Shown: positions 1 to 9,362, counted from the stretch's first letter. The stretch: 64,000 bases of DNA from Fuerstiella sp. (GCA_029245955.1 JAQWOH010000045.1:1-64000); one strand, 5' to 3'. The notes: generated by a model from the letters alone, not told the origin. Program-made: numbers and translations.

Positions 1-291
1 GTCCAGTGATCCGTCAGGTTGGCGCGTTACTGGTAATTCCCCCAGTGCCTGACGTGCTTGCGTCTGGTCGAATCCTGCCCGCGTAAATACCGCCAACCAC
101 TGACCACGATTCTGCGGTGGGAATTCCATTCCCGTCAGTTCGTAGAATTCAGTTTTGAACGCTTCCAACATCGACCTGTCCGCGTCTGTGTACCTGAAAA
201 TGTACCTTGACGGTATATTTACGGTGGAAACTACGGACACATCGTACAGCACCAGCAACCCGCACTCAATGTTTTGCCACGCCACGGACAT
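1..291 (-). CDS. Partial hypothetical protein, cut by the left edge
   Basis: An open frame runs without a stop from an ATG at 291 (an upstream GTG at 312 follows an in-frame stop) to base 1, about 97 codons. The visible part contains DADRSMLEAFKTEFYELTG and a later QARQALGELP, which looks like ordinary coding sequence with a helical, charged composition. I do not recognise the family. It lies 90 bases downstream of the DUF4105 gene on the same strand, so the two may be co-transcribed. The start is uncertain, since an internal Met near 171 is also possible. The C-terminus is outside the window. Confidence 0.4.
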   Translation of the reverse strand, partial: MSVAWQNIECGLLVLYDVSVVSTVNIPSRYIFRYTDADRSMLEAFKTEFYELTGMEFPPQNRGQWLAVFTRAGFDQTQARQALGELPVTRQPDGSLD

Positions 292-381
292 GGTGGATTG
301 ATATCCCGTCACTCACTGAATGTCGGGCTGTTTCTGTTGGCGACAGATCAGAATGTTTTTTGCCCAGGAAGTTCCGTGGTC

Positions 382-1446
382 TTACAGCCCGTTGAAACGT
401 ACGCGGATGTCAGCCGAAAAATCTTCCGATATACCCGCCCGTCTGGCGATTTGATCGATGCGACACTGCGTCTGAAACTCACTGAACGTCTGGTCTGGTT
501 CAGGTGAAAGCAGATCGTTCGAAAACGCGAAACGGTCTGCATACCCGGGTAAGACGATTCGAGGATCCAGCCAGTTGATGGGCTTCGGCGTCAGCGTGTA
601 TGTGTGCCTGACAATGCAGTTTGTACAGTTGTTCAACAGCGAATGATAAAACCGGGGTGCATCGTTAAGCTGTTGAATCCTTTGAGCGATTTCAACAAAC
701 AGCTGCTGAACCTGTTCCGGGGACGCCTTGCAGGGGAACATGAAAACCTGATCATCCGGACGCATCACTGTGCGTCCGCCGATCTCGTCGCGTTCATCGG
801 CCACGATATAGATTAACTCGTACTGGCGGTAGAGTCCCCTGATCGGCGAAAAAGATTCGCCCTGTTCACGTCGAATTTCGATCGATACGCTGAAGTACCG
901 TGGTCCGTCAGCGGACTGCAGCCCGAACGTCAGAAAATTGTGTGCAATGCCTTCAAGAGCAGTAAATCGCTGCACAACAAACCACACTTTTTCCAGCTGA
1001 CTGAGTTTGAAATCGAACTTGCGAAAGTGGATGTCGGCATCCGTTTCTGTACGATAGACAGTATGTCGAAACCCGTCAATCAGTACGTCATCGCCTCTGA
1101 TCTTCACATTTGCGAGCTGAGCATTGTCGGGCGCCCAATTGCGTTCATTTGATGGTCTTTGCAGCAGTGTAAGAAGGTAGATCACGACAACTGATGCCAT
1201 CGTCACGCGAAGCCATTTTATTCGATTTGGCCACCTCAGCATCAACGTGGCTGTCGTGACCAGGTACATCAGGGCCAGCACATCGGACGCTGGCGCAGGC
1301 AGGAATTCAAAGTAATAGATGGCCCCGACTGCCCAGGCGATCAGCAGCAGCACGGTCAGCCACATGATGCCGTGCAGCGACAGCTGTGCAACTTGTGAGG
1401 ATGTGGTCTTGAATCGACTTGCTTCCATAACATCAGGATGACACAT
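382..1446 (-). CDS. DUF4105 (Lnb-type) integral membrane protein
   Basis: 354 residues. The first 110 or so hold three hydrophobic segments (about 25-48, 52-70 and 80-95). The rest is a soluble domain expected to face the periplasm, with the family hallmark NNCTNCIVRHT near residue 265; the first Cys of this motif is the likely nucleophile. DUF4105 proteins are cysteine-dependent acyl-transfer or papain-like proteins, and one of them (Lnb) was reported as the lipoprotein N-acyltransferase of Bacteroides. A role in lipoprotein maturation here is inference only. An alternative Met lies seven codons inside. No strong ribosome site is visible before either start. The gene is divergent from the VWA gene. 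Confidence 0.75.
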   Translation of the reverse strand: MCHPDVMEASRFKTTSSQVAQLSLHGIMWLTVLLLIAWAVGAIYYFEFLPAPASDVLALMYLVTTATLMLRWPNRIKWLRVTMASVVVIYLLTLLQRPSNERNWAPDNAQLANVKIRGDDVLIDGFRHTVYRTETDADIHFRKFDFKLSQLEKVWFVVQRFTALEGIAHNFLTFGLQSADGPRYFSVSIEIRREQGESFSPIRGLYRQYELIYIVADERDEIGGRTVMRPDDQVFMFPCKASPEQVQQLFVEIAQRIQQLNDAPRFYHSLLNNCTNCIVRHTYTLTPKPINWLDPRIVLPGYADRFAFSNDLLSPEPDQTFSEFQTQCRIDQIARRAGISEDFSADIRVRFNGL

Positions 1447-1733
1447 CTATGGCGGACAGGCAAACTACACTCAGCGGCGGAGGGATTGCTAGTATTCAGG
1501 TGGCTGTCGTGCGAGACATTGACGATCACAACGGTGCAATCACAACATTGTCACGCACAGATGTTGGAATAATGTGGACGTTTCACTTTGAGCAGGAACA
1601 ATCGACATGGCTGACTTTCTTCATCGATGCAGATACGGCGAATGCGGTGGGGCGATTGTTCGTTTTGTTAACGAGCACATGTCCGGCCTTCGTCATTTGC
1701 GGCGCGTAAGCGCACGTTAACATCGTTTTTCTG

Positions 1734-2819
1734 GTGAGTGTTGTGAAGATGCCAACACCCTCTTTGTCTGTCTGCCCGGAATGCGCTCCGGCGACCACTG
1801 CGAATGCTGTCGTCGGTGATGCTGTTGCAGAGTGCATCCAGTGCGGCAGCCCATTTCTACTGCCGCTGACGTCCCTGCTGGACGACAGCAGCACGCTGTC
1901 TGTCGTCCCGGAGTCAGCTGTCGAGTGTTCAGCAGGTCCCGTGCGGTACCGAAATACCACTCGCCGCGTCCTGGTGGCCGTCTTCGTTTCACTGATCGTT
2001 AATGGGGGGCTGTTGACGGTGCTGGGGCTGTTGTGTTTTCACGTCGAATGTTATGAGGGTTATCTGTTGAGCAGCAGATTCAACACGCCACAGCAGAACC
2101 AGCCGTCGATGTTTTCGGTATTCGAATTGGGCGGCGCAGAATCCACGCAGTACCAGTTGCCGCCGACGATGGAAATCGCCCGGGTGATGCCGGTTATCAT
2201 TCCACGATTTCCGGTTTCCGACGGTTTGCTTCCTGATGGTGTCGGTGTCCTGGCCGGCGATGGCAGAACGGGCAGTGGCAGAACGGGCAGTGGTAGTGTC
2301 GGCGGCAGTGGCAGTGGCGGTGAAGGACTGTTCGGCGGTGTCCGAGACGGAGATTCGTTTGCATACGTTGTTGATGCGTCCGGCAGTATGTCCGGTGAAC
2401 GAATGACGCGGGTGCTGGAGGAACTGAAGACGTCAGTGAATTCGCTGGAAGAACATCACCAGTTTTTTGTTGTGTTCTTTAACAAGCATACCTACGCCAT
2501 GATGTGGCCGAAAATCGAAAAACGACTTGTCAGTGCCAGTCAGCGAAACAAGGATCGTGTTTTAGGCTGGGCATTTCAGGTTCAGCCACAGGAGGTCACT
2601 GAGCCGCAGCGAGCGTTGCGCATGGCGCTGGATTTAAAACCTGACGTACTGTTTTTTCTGACTGACGGAAACATTCCGGAACAGTCTCTGCGACTCGTCA
2701 GGAAGTATCGTCGCGACCGCACCAGCGTCCACACAATCTGCGTTGGAGAAGATGCTGCAATACCCGTGATGCAGAAGATCGCGGAGGTTGGACAGGGTGC
2801 GTTCCTGATGGTCCAGTGA
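1734..2819 (+). CDS. Zinc-ribbon, single-TM von Willebrand factor A protein
   Basis: 361 residues with three parts. Residues about 14-40 carry two CxxC knuckles (CPEC and CIQC), a zinc-ribbon-like cytoplasmic head. A hydrophobic segment follows at about 80-105. After a Gly/Ser linker built of short GRTGSG-type repeats comes a VWA domain whose MIDAS motif is DASGSMSG, with FFLTDGN later as the second metal-site loop. This suits a membrane-anchored, metal-dependent adhesion or scaffold protein; the ligand is unknown. Start codons are GTG at 1734 or 1743 or ATG at 1749, and none can be fixed. A 37-codon open frame (1607-1720) with an AGGA upstream lies just before it and might be a small leader gene. 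Confidence 0.82.
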   Translation: MSVVKMPTPSLSVCPECAPATTANAVVGDAVAECIQCGSPFLLPLTSLLDDSSTLSVVPESAVECSAGPVRYRNTTRRVLVAVFVSLIVNGGLLTVLGLLCFHVECYEGYLLSSRFNTPQQNQPSMFSVFELGGAESTQYQLPPTMEIARVMPVIIPRFPVSDGLLPDGVGVLAGDGRTGSGRTGSGSVGGSGSGGEGLFGGVRDGDSFAYVVDASGSMSGERMTRVLEELKTSVNSLEEHHQFFVVFFNKHTYAMMWPKIEKRLVSASQRNKDRVLGWAFQVQPQEVTEPQRALRMALDLKPDVLFFLTDGNIPEQSLRLVRKYRRDRTSVHTICVGEDAAIPVMQKIAEVGQGAFLMVQ

Positions 2820-2940
2820 GTCGTGCAGGGACGTATCGCCGGGCCGATCGTCCTCGGCCTTCGGTGGCGATGCCAACAGCGAACGAGTAGCCTGCTGTGT
2901 TTACACACCTTCTCTGGCTTACAAAGCGGAATATTCGATC

Positions 2941-3246
2941 ATGGTCATAGTTATTGCCACAGTTATCTGCAAATCCGGTCACCGAACCGATTTTCTGAAC
3001 GAGTTTCAGAAGATCGTGCCCGAAGTTCTGGAGGAAGACGGCTGCATTGAGTACGGACCGACGGTCGACACCGCGACTGACATCGGCAATCAGAACGTCG
3101 ATGAAAACCGAGTGACGATTGTGGAGAAATGGGAGTCCAAAGCAGCTTTGAAGGCCCATCTGGTGGCACCACATATGGAAGCTTATCGGCCGAAGGTAAA
3201 GGTGTTTGTTGAAGCCTCTGAACTGCGGGTCCTGGAAACGGCGTGA
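2941..3246 (+). CDS. Antibiotic biosynthesis monooxygenase (ABM) family protein
   Basis: 101 residues, the normal size for a YgiN-type ABM domain (ferredoxin-like alpha/beta barrel, dimeric). The pattern is typical: an N-terminal strand, the helix FLNEFQKIVPEVLEEDGCIEY, then IVEKWESKAALKAHLVAPHM, where the EKW and the AHL..PHM motifs are characteristic. Family members oxidise quinols or other aromatic compounds without a cofactor; the substrate cannot be read from the sequence. It lies alone between the VWA gene and the PQQ-propeller gene on the same strand, with spacers of about 120 and 60 bases. Confidence 0.85.
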   Translation: MVIVIATVICKSGHRTDFLNEFQKIVPEVLEEDGCIEYGPTVDTATDIGNQNVDENRVTIVEKWESKAALKAHLVAPHMEAYRPKVKVFVEASELRVLETA

Positions 3247-3309
3247 CGACGATGGTTCCTGCCCGTCTTTGTATCCCGACGCGTTTCCCTGAATGATCCG
3301 AGCTGATTC

Positions 3310-4617
3310 ATGCGACGCACAATCTGTTTTCTGCCGATGTTCTGCCTGCTGTCGGTCGCGATGCCCGGTGAAGCTGCGGACTGGCCACACTGGCGTGGAC
3401 CTGCGCGGAACGACGTTTCTTCGGAACAGTCCGGCTGGAACGGGCAGTTTTGGGTTACGGGCCCATTATGGGAAATAAATGTCGGCGAGGGCAGTTCCTC
3501 AGCTGTGGTTGTTGGTGATCGCGTCTATCTGACGGGCTGGTCACAGAACCTTGACACCATCTTTTGTCTGAACGGCGAAACCGGCAAAGAACTTTGGCGA
3601 CAGTCCTGTCAGTCGCCGCGTTACGGTCGCTTTGCTATGGGGGATCAGAAGTTGTATTCGGGAGCGTGTTCAACCCCGGAATACGATTCCGATACGGAGC
3701 TGTTGTTTACTCTTGGCGTGGATGGCGACCTGAACGCCTGGGACACCCGAAGGGACGGGCAATTATCCTGGTCTCTGAATGTTTATGATCGATACGACGT
3801 GGAACGACGTCCCGAAGTTGCCGAGCGCAAGAAGACTCAACGCGACTATGGTTACATGAGTTCACCGTTGGTGATCGGAAGACAGTTGATTGTGGAAGTT
3901 GGCGCACGGGCGGGCAACCTTGTGTCATTCGACAAGCGTACGGGGAGTGAACTGTGGAGGTCAGAGAACCGCGACGAAGCCGGACACACCGGCGGCCCGG
4001 TGCCGATTCGCGTCCAGGGAGTTCCCTGCGTGGCTGTTCTGACGCTGAGAAACCTTGTCGTAACACGGGTTGAAGGGGCAGAGGCCGGCAGGACAGTTGT
4101 GGTTTACCCGTGGACGACAGACTACGGCAACAACATTGCCACAGCTGCCGTTTCCGGAAATTCAATCATTATCACGTCAGCTTACAATCACTTCGCGATG
4201 TGCCGACTGAAGATCACTCTGAACGGCGCGACAAAGGTCTGGGAAAACGAACTTGCGTCGGGGGTCTGCAGCCCGGTGATTCATGAAGGCCACGTCTATT
4301 GGGCATGGCGGGGTGTCCACTGTGTTGACTTTGAAACCGGCAGCGAAATCTGGTCCGGCGGCAAAGTGGGTTCACAGGGGTCCTGCATTCTGACAGGCGA
4401 TGACCGTCTGATCGTGTATGCGAACAAAGGCAGTCTGTCGCTGCTTGAAACGGCAAAGCGGTCGCCGCAAAAATATACTCAACTGGCTGCCGAAACCGTA
4501 TTTTCGAAAACGGATGCCTGGCCTCATGTCGTTTTGGCAGAGGGAAGGCTGATCTGTCGAGACCGAGACGGTAATGTTCGCTGTCTGGTCGTTGGGAGCG
4601 GACCAGTTGCGAACTGA
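3310..4617 (+). CDS. Secreted PQQ-like beta-propeller protein
   Basis: 435 residues with an N-terminal signal peptide (hydrophobic MFCLLSVAMP core, cleavage near GEAA|DW). The body has repeated propeller blades with motifs of the BamB/PQQ-dehydrogenase type such as FCLNGETGKELWR, FTLGVDGDLNAWD and VSFDKRTGSELWR. The mature start WPHWRGPARNDVS is typical of a large planctomycete family. No PQQ-dehydrogenase catalytic residues are evident, so it is more likely a binding or scaffolding propeller than an enzyme. It is convergent with the PAS-GAF-REC gene with a 25-base gap. A second propeller of the same class is at 37866-39116. Confidence 0.85.
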   Translation: MRRTICFLPMFCLLSVAMPGEAADWPHWRGPARNDVSSEQSGWNGQFWVTGPLWEINVGEGSSSAVVVGDRVYLTGWSQNLDTIFCLNGETGKELWRQSCQSPRYGRFAMGDQKLYSGACSTPEYDSDTELLFTLGVDGDLNAWDTRRDGQLSWSLNVYDRYDVERRPEVAERKKTQRDYGYMSSPLVIGRQLIVEVGARAGNLVSFDKRTGSELWRSENRDEAGHTGGPVPIRVQGVPCVAVLTLRNLVVTRVEGAEAGRTVVVYPWTTDYGNNIATAAVSGNSIIITSAYNHFAMCRLKITLNGATKVWENELASGVCSPVIHEGHVYWAWRGVHCVDFETGSEIWSGGKVGSQGSCILTGDDRLIVYANKGSLSLLETAKRSPQKYTQLAAETVFSKTDAWPHVVLAEGRLICRDRDGNVRCLVVGSGPVAN

Positions 4618-4642
4618 CGATGAACCATGACCGGGTTTATCA

Positions 4643-6334
4643 TCATTCATGTGGTGGCGGTGGTATGACCGCTTTTTCCACTTCGCTCAGCAGTTGTTCT
4701 CTGCGGAATGGTTTGTAGAGCACCGACTTCAAACCGCGTTGACGTGATTTGACGATCGAATGTCCTGCGTCATAGCCAAAGCCGGTCATGAGGATGACGG
4801 GCAGTCGATTGTCGATGTCCTGTATCTCACAAAAACATTCGTATCCGTTCATGTCCGGCAGATTAATGTCTGTCAGGACGACGTCGTAATGATGAGTGCG
4901 GGCCATCTGGCAGGCTTCCTTTCCGGAACGAACAGCCTCGACCGTGCAGTTATGCTTGTCCAGCAAGTCGTGTGCGGACTTCAGCACGGTTTCGTCACTA
5001 TCCACCACCAGAATCCGTTTGTCGGTCAGAGCCGGACGCTCGACTCGTTGACGGCTGGACGTTCCTGGAAATCCAACATCGCCAGCATCGGCCTCTTCGG
5101 AAACTCGAACAATCTGGCCTCGGATCGTGCGAGTGTTGTCGAGAATACGCTGCAGTTTTTCGCAGACGTCCGGATCGTGACCGATGTACTTTTCCAGAAT
5201 CGCCGTTGCGCCGGAAAGTATGTCATCCGTCGGCAGAGCGATATCGCGTTGCAGTCGAGCTGAACTTTCGGTTGCTGTCGTAACCTTTTCAGCCACCAGT
5301 AACTGTAGTTGATTGACAGCCATCGCCACCACACAGCCGAAGACTTCAAGGAATTCCAGATCCTTCTGGTCAAACCCCTGTGCTCCCGGACTTTCCACAT
5401 TGAAAGTTCCCAGGACTTCGTCGTGCATGATCAGCGGAACGGTCAGTGAGCTGCGAGCATCCGCAGCTCCACTCAGGTATAGCGGATCAGACTGTGTATC
5501 CGAGCACAGGTGGCTTTTACGCGTGGCAGCAACGTAACCGGTGACTCCGTTGCCCTGCGCCTGGGCAAACAGTTGTCGTGTCGCGGCTTCAGGGCGCATG
5601 CCGACCTGCAGCAGTGGCAGCAATTCGCCCGAGCCAGGGTTAATGACCCTGATTTCAATCGTTTCAAAGCCCAGAATGTCCTGAGAGTACTCCAGAATTT
5701 TTTCCTTCAGCAGCTCCGAACGATCCTCTGGTGACATCTCAGTCACTTCTTCCGGTGACAGGTCTCCCAGTTCTATACCCGCGCGATAGAGTGCTTCGCG
5801 TTTTTGATTCTCCAGGATTTCCTCAGATACGTCGCGAACCACAATTGTCGTAAATGGCAGCGTTTGTCCGTCACCCACGGGCAATGGCGATCGCGATGCC
5901 CGCATGGCCACAAACTTACGTTCCGCCATTTTCAAAATGATTTTCAGGACCTTGTCGGGGCCTGGATCCATGTTCGTCGGCAGCACGGCGGGGCTGATCA
6001 GTTCGGGATTTCCCAGGGCCTCTAAGAAAGAAAGGCCGATCAGCGAGGATTCGCTGTCGGCCATGTTCTGGAGCATCTGGTTATGCCAGACCACTTTGTT
6101 TTCGGAGTCCACCAGGACCAGGGCGTCCGGAACGCTGTCCAGAAACCCCTGAGCACACAACTGCAGGTCCTGAGTGCGTTTTGCCCACTCACCGGCAAAC
6201 AGGACTCCGTCCGCCTCTGCGCCGGGAATCCCAGGTGGAACGAGTTCCACGCTGTCGCCCATTATCCTGAAAAACTGGCTGGCGGCTTCGTCCGTGTCTC
6301 CGGACACAAGTAACCGCGGTCGTGAGGAACTCAC
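4643..6334 (-). CDS. PAS-GAF-receiver signalling protein without an output domain
   Basis: 563 residues from a GTG start with GGGA upstream. A PAS domain (about 60-170, SVPDALVLVDSENKVVWHN) is followed by a GAF domain (about 190-345, with GVTGYVAATRKSHLCSD and VPLIMHDEVLGTFNVES), a short helical region (about 360-425) and a C-terminal receiver domain (about 439-558). The receiver has the acidic cluster near 447, the phospho-acceptor Asp at residue 489 in VVLTDINLPDMNGYE and the conserved Lys in LYKPFR. No HATPase or GGDEF/EAL domain is present. The helical stretch after GAF resembles a DHp-like region lacking a recognisable phospho-His. It probably senses a small ligand and accepts a phosphate from an unlinked kinase. 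Confidence 0.85.
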   Translation of the reverse strand: MSSSRPRLLVSGDTDEAASQFFRIMGDSVELVPPGIPGAEADGVLFAGEWAKRTQDLQLCAQGFLDSVPDALVLVDSENKVVWHNQMLQNMADSESSLIGLSFLEALGNPELISPAVLPTNMDPGPDKVLKIILKMAERKFVAMRASRSPLPVGDGQTLPFTTIVVRDVSEEILENQKREALYRAGIELGDLSPEEVTEMSPEDRSELLKEKILEYSQDILGFETIEIRVINPGSGELLPLLQVGMRPEAATRQLFAQAQGNGVTGYVAATRKSHLCSDTQSDPLYLSGAADARSSLTVPLIMHDEVLGTFNVESPGAQGFDQKDLEFLEVFGCVVAMAVNQLQLLVAEKVTTATESSARLQRDIALPTDDILSGATAILEKYIGHDPDVCEKLQRILDNTRTIRGQIVRVSEEADAGDVGFPGTSSRQRVERPALTDKRILVVDSDETVLKSAHDLLDKHNCTVEAVRSGKEACQMARTHHYDVVLTDINLPDMNGYECFCEIQDIDNRLPVILMTGFGYDAGHSIVKSRQRGLKSVLYKPFRREQLLSEVEKAVIPPPPHE

Positions 6335-6477
6335 GTATTTTTTCCCGGAACGGATACACGTTTGATTGCGAAGGGCCGACCTGTGGCGCGACCCCGCCGA
6401 AGCAATTGATTAAAACTCATGCCGTGATTTGCCGAAAGCCCAACAACCTGAATTCTGCGCAGTTCTCAAAAACTTCC

Positions 6478-7698
6478 TCAGCTCTTTTCACTGGACATCA
6501 ACTCCACTGAAATCGTGCCTTTGTTGTTGCCCAGTTGATTCCAGTCGTCCCCGCACCGCAGCAGCAGCAGCCCGTCGTTCATGGCAGTAAACGTTCCATC
6601 GATTCCAAGGTCAAACGACCTGCCCAACTGATAATCCATGAACAGAATACCGACCAGCTTCCCTGTGTCGTCGGGGCCACCATCGGCAGAAACCTCTGCA
6701 GAGTCTTCTGACGTACGCCACGTGCCTGTGGCGGAAAACTGATATTCCTGTCCCGCCACGACTTTCAAACCGCTGGGCTGCCATCCTTTATCGGCGCGAA
6801 TTCGCGACACGACCGGGCGCGTACCTTTTTGTACGCGATACTTTGCCTTCCAGTTCCAGACACAGCGCCCGACATCAAAACCGCGCTGCAGATGATCAAC
6901 GAAGAATTGAAACTCGAATTCCAGTTCTTCCATTTTGGAAGCGAACGATCGGTCGAATGTTGACGGTCTTCCCGTCAGGAACCCAATACCCATCGGACGA
7001 AACCGGTCGTAATAATTACTGTTGTTCACGAGGAAATGGCACAACGCCCAGCGCCACGTGTAATTCTGCCATCCGTCTCCCGTGCGCTGTCGATTGTCTG
7101 TGATTTCCTTAATACTTTTGCGTGGAGACTTTTTCAGATACTGAATCACGTAATCCGGTGCGGTGACTGTTGTATCATCCTCGATCCAATAGTTACCCAG
7201 CTCAGCCATCCCTTCGGCATACCATGTGGGTCCGGTGACACCGAATGTCTGGTAGCAATACGCATGAACGGCTTCATGCTGCGGCGTGCCGAAACTGTTG
7301 GACGAATACACAACGGCGTTCACGTTCAATTGATTCCCTCGCCGCGCCCCCTGAGCAATCGTGATGCCGCCCTGACGTACAGTGTTGCGCACGTTCGGTG
7401 ACAGCGATCCGGCGGGCCAGTAGTCCAGGTTGTCCACGACGTAGCATTCGATTGTCTTGCGATTGGGGGCGCCCCAATAGCGGGAGATGATCTTCAGCAT
7501 CGTCTCCATTTTCTGAAGCAGGGCGTCCGCATCGTCTTTCGCCAAGTCTGTGTGGACCAGGAAGTTTCGACTGCGATAATCCACAGGGCGACGAGTTTCG
7601 GCATTCCGATCGCCTCTGTCCTGACCATCGACACAGTTGGCCGCGGTCATACACAACAGGCAGACCATGAGAATTGAGACCCATTTTCGCCGCGTCAT
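6478..7698 (-). CDS. Secreted zincin metallopeptidase-like protein with lectin-like C-terminal domain
   Basis: 406 residues from the ATG at 7698, which overlaps the TGA of the upstream gene as ATGA, so the two are translationally coupled. Signal peptide MTRRKWVSILMVCLLCMTAA. The catalytic-looking segment is HEAVH at residues 131-135 followed by WYAEGMAEL, where Glu152 would be the third zinc ligand, a gluzincin (MA clan, DUF1570-like) layout. The last 110 residues (SGLKVVAGQEYQFSATGTW to GTISVEL) resemble the LecA/PA-IL-type beta-sandwich that binds galactosides. The inferred product is an exported peptidase tethered to a sugar surface; activity is untested. A longer open frame to 7890 exists but overlaps the upstream gene. 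Confidence 0.78.
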   Translation of the reverse strand: MTRRKWVSILMVCLLCMTAANCVDGQDRGDRNAETRRPVDYRSRNFLVHTDLAKDDADALLQKMETMLKIISRYWGAPNRKTIECYVVDNLDYWPAGSLSPNVRNTVRQGGITIAQGARRGNQLNVNAVVYSSNSFGTPQHEAVHAYCYQTFGVTGPTWYAEGMAELGNYWIEDDTTVTAPDYVIQYLKKSPRKSIKEITDNRQRTGDGWQNYTWRWALCHFLVNNSNYYDRFRPMGIGFLTGRPSTFDRSFASKMEELEFEFQFFVDHLQRGFDVGRCVWNWKAKYRVQKGTRPVVSRIRADKGWQPSGLKVVAGQEYQFSATGTWRTSEDSAEVSADGGPDDTGKLVGILFMDYQLGRSFDLGIDGTFTAMNDGLLLLRCGDDWNQLGNNKGTISVELMSSEKS

Positions 7699-8174
7699 TT
7701 GACTGGTTCCTCCGTCTGAGTCTGCACTTCTGTCTTTTCGATTCGCCCAAACATGTGGCCGCCGACTTTCCCGTGCTGCCATGTGCCTGCATAGCGATTT
7801 TCGTGAAAGATGACTCGCGCCGAAAATGCGGAACCAAGACCGGGCAGCGTAGCGTCCGTCAAAGAGACCATGGGCGTGTCTCCCGCCCATTCCAGCGGAA
7901 CTGTAATCGGCACTTTTGTGTCAACGTTTCCGTATTTTACTCGGGTCAGGAATGTCCAGAGATTGCCCCCGAGTTTGGTCACGCTCTTAATCTCGTATCG
8001 TTCCGCCTTGGGAAGTTCGTCAGTCTTGCCATCGACCGTGAAAGAGCCCACCAGAGTGACGTTGGACATCCTGGAAGAAAATGCTTTTTCACGCGCTGCA
8101 GACTCATCGGCCTGCACGGGAGCCGCAAACAGCAGCATGAGTGCAGAGGTCGTGATCACTGGATTCTGATGCAT
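7695..8174 (-). CDS. Small secreted protein of unknown function
   Basis: 159 residues from the ATG at 8174, chosen because AGGAG lies eight bases upstream and a signal peptide (VITTSALMLLFAAPVQA) begins at once. The mature part is beta-rich and polar (SNVTLVGSFTVDGK, WTFLTRVKYGNVD, GTWQHGKVGGHMFG), with the look of a small beta-sandwich or barrel domain. The GTW.HGKVGG..FG ending is found in many planctomycete secreted proteins of unknown role. Its stop overlaps the start of the zincin gene by four bases, implying matched production of the two proteins. Confidence 0.75.
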   Translation of the reverse strand: MHQNPVITTSALMLLFAAPVQADESAAREKAFSSRMSNVTLVGSFTVDGKTDELPKAERYEIKSVTKLGGNLWTFLTRVKYGNVDTKVPITVPLEWAGDTPMVSLTDATLPGLGSAFSARVIFHENRYAGTWQHGKVGGHMFGRIEKTEVQTQTEEPVK

Positions 8175-8536
8175 CAAAGGATCTCCTGGCGATAGAATAA
8201 GGCTCATCAGCGATGTCTGCACAGGAACGTCCCTGTCCTGCTAAACGTTCTTACGAGTAATTATCGTCAGCCGTTTAACGAAACAAAGTACAGTTCTGTC
8301 AGATTTTCTGACCAGCCCCGGAAGATAGGCCGCTCAAGGCGTTAGCCGGTGTGGTTTAAGACGCAGGCCGACATGAATTGTACCCGAATGGGCTGACGAT
8401 GCCGAACCACCGATTCGCGCGCACCGTACGTTTTACTACCATTCCGCGGCAAATGACTCGGACAACCTCGTGGTGACCGGTCACTGGGGACCGATGAAGA
8501 TCCAGCGCGTCCGCGTTGTTCGATGGGAAAGGCCGT

Positions 8537-9349
8537 ATGCAGAATTCCGGTAGACTGATGTCTGAACTGAAGACGACGACAGCACGCTGGCTGACGTTCG
8601 TCGTTCTTTCGGCACTCGGCATTGTCCTGCTCAACGCTCCATTCGCAGTCGCATTTCAGTCGGATGTGCCGGCCAACGTCGTCGTTCAGCAACCGGCCGA
8701 CAATGGTCTGAGTCTCAACGACATGCTGCGTGCTGGCGGTGCTGTCGGATACCTGATCGTTCTGCTCAGCCTGGTAATGGTGGCGCTGATTGCGGATCAT
8801 GTGATGAACATTCGCCACTCGACGCTGATCCCACCGGGACTGGCCGAAGAAGTGCACCGTTGTCTGGCCGAAGGAAAGATTGACGAAGCGAAGCAGCTAT
8901 GCCAGCAGCATCCCGGATTCTTAAGCCGAGTACTGCACGCGGGACTGGACGAAACCGGAGGCAGCTACAACGCCATTGAAAAAGCGATGGAAGATGCTGC
9001 CGTCGAACAGTCAGCACGGTTGTTTCGACGCATTGAATACCTGTCCGTGATCGCCACCATCGCACCGATGCTGGGACTGATGGGAACCGTCTGGGGCATG
9101 ATTCAGGCGTTTCTGGAATTCGAACAGAAGGCGAATCCGCAGGTCTCTGAACTTGCTCCAGGCATCTATCGAGCTCTGATTACCACCCTCCTGGGACTTG
9201 GCGTCGCAGTACCGTCACTGAGTGCCTTTGCGATCTTCCGCAACCGCATCGACGAACTGGCAGCCGAAGCAACACTGATGTCCGAACATGTCTTTGCTGA
9301 CTACCGTCGTGCCCTGCAGGCACGACGAAGCAACCAAGAACGCTCTTAA
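8537..9349 (+). CDS. MotA/TolQ/ExbB proton channel family protein
   Basis: About 270 residues. A signal-like N-terminal segment precedes a Gln/Val-rich stretch, then three transmembrane helices: about 70-90 (GGAVGYLIVLLSLVMVALIADH), about 175-200 (SVIATIAPMLGLMGTVWGMI) and about 220-240 (ALITTLLGLGVAVPSLSAF). The P-x-L-G-L-x-G-T-V motif and the following A-L-T-T-L-G are diagnostic of ExbB/TolQ subunits, which form a proton channel with an ExbD/TolR partner to power outer-membrane events. No ExbD gene is adjacent; the next gene, 14 bases on, is a C1 enzyme. I chose the ATG at 8537 because GGGAAAGG precedes it; TTG 8516 and ATG 8558 are alternatives. Confidence 0.88.
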   Translation: MQNSGRLMSELKTTTARWLTFVVLSALGIVLLNAPFAVAFQSDVPANVVVQQPADNGLSLNDMLRAGGAVGYLIVLLSLVMVALIADHVMNIRHSTLIPPGLAEEVHRCLAEGKIDEAKQLCQQHPGFLSRVLHAGLDETGGSYNAIEKAMEDAAVEQSARLFRRIEYLSVIATIAPMLGLMGTVWGMIQAFLEFEQKANPQVSELAPGIYRALITTLLGLGVAVPSLSAFAIFRNRIDELAAEATLMSEHVFADYRRALQARRSNQERS

Positions 9350-9362
9350 CCAAGTGACACCG

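Noticed and set aside
1449..1709. 86-codon plus-strand open frame before the VWA gene
   Set aside because: No family motif, no ribosome site; composition like the spacers. A competing 37-codon frame at 1607-1720 is only slightly better.
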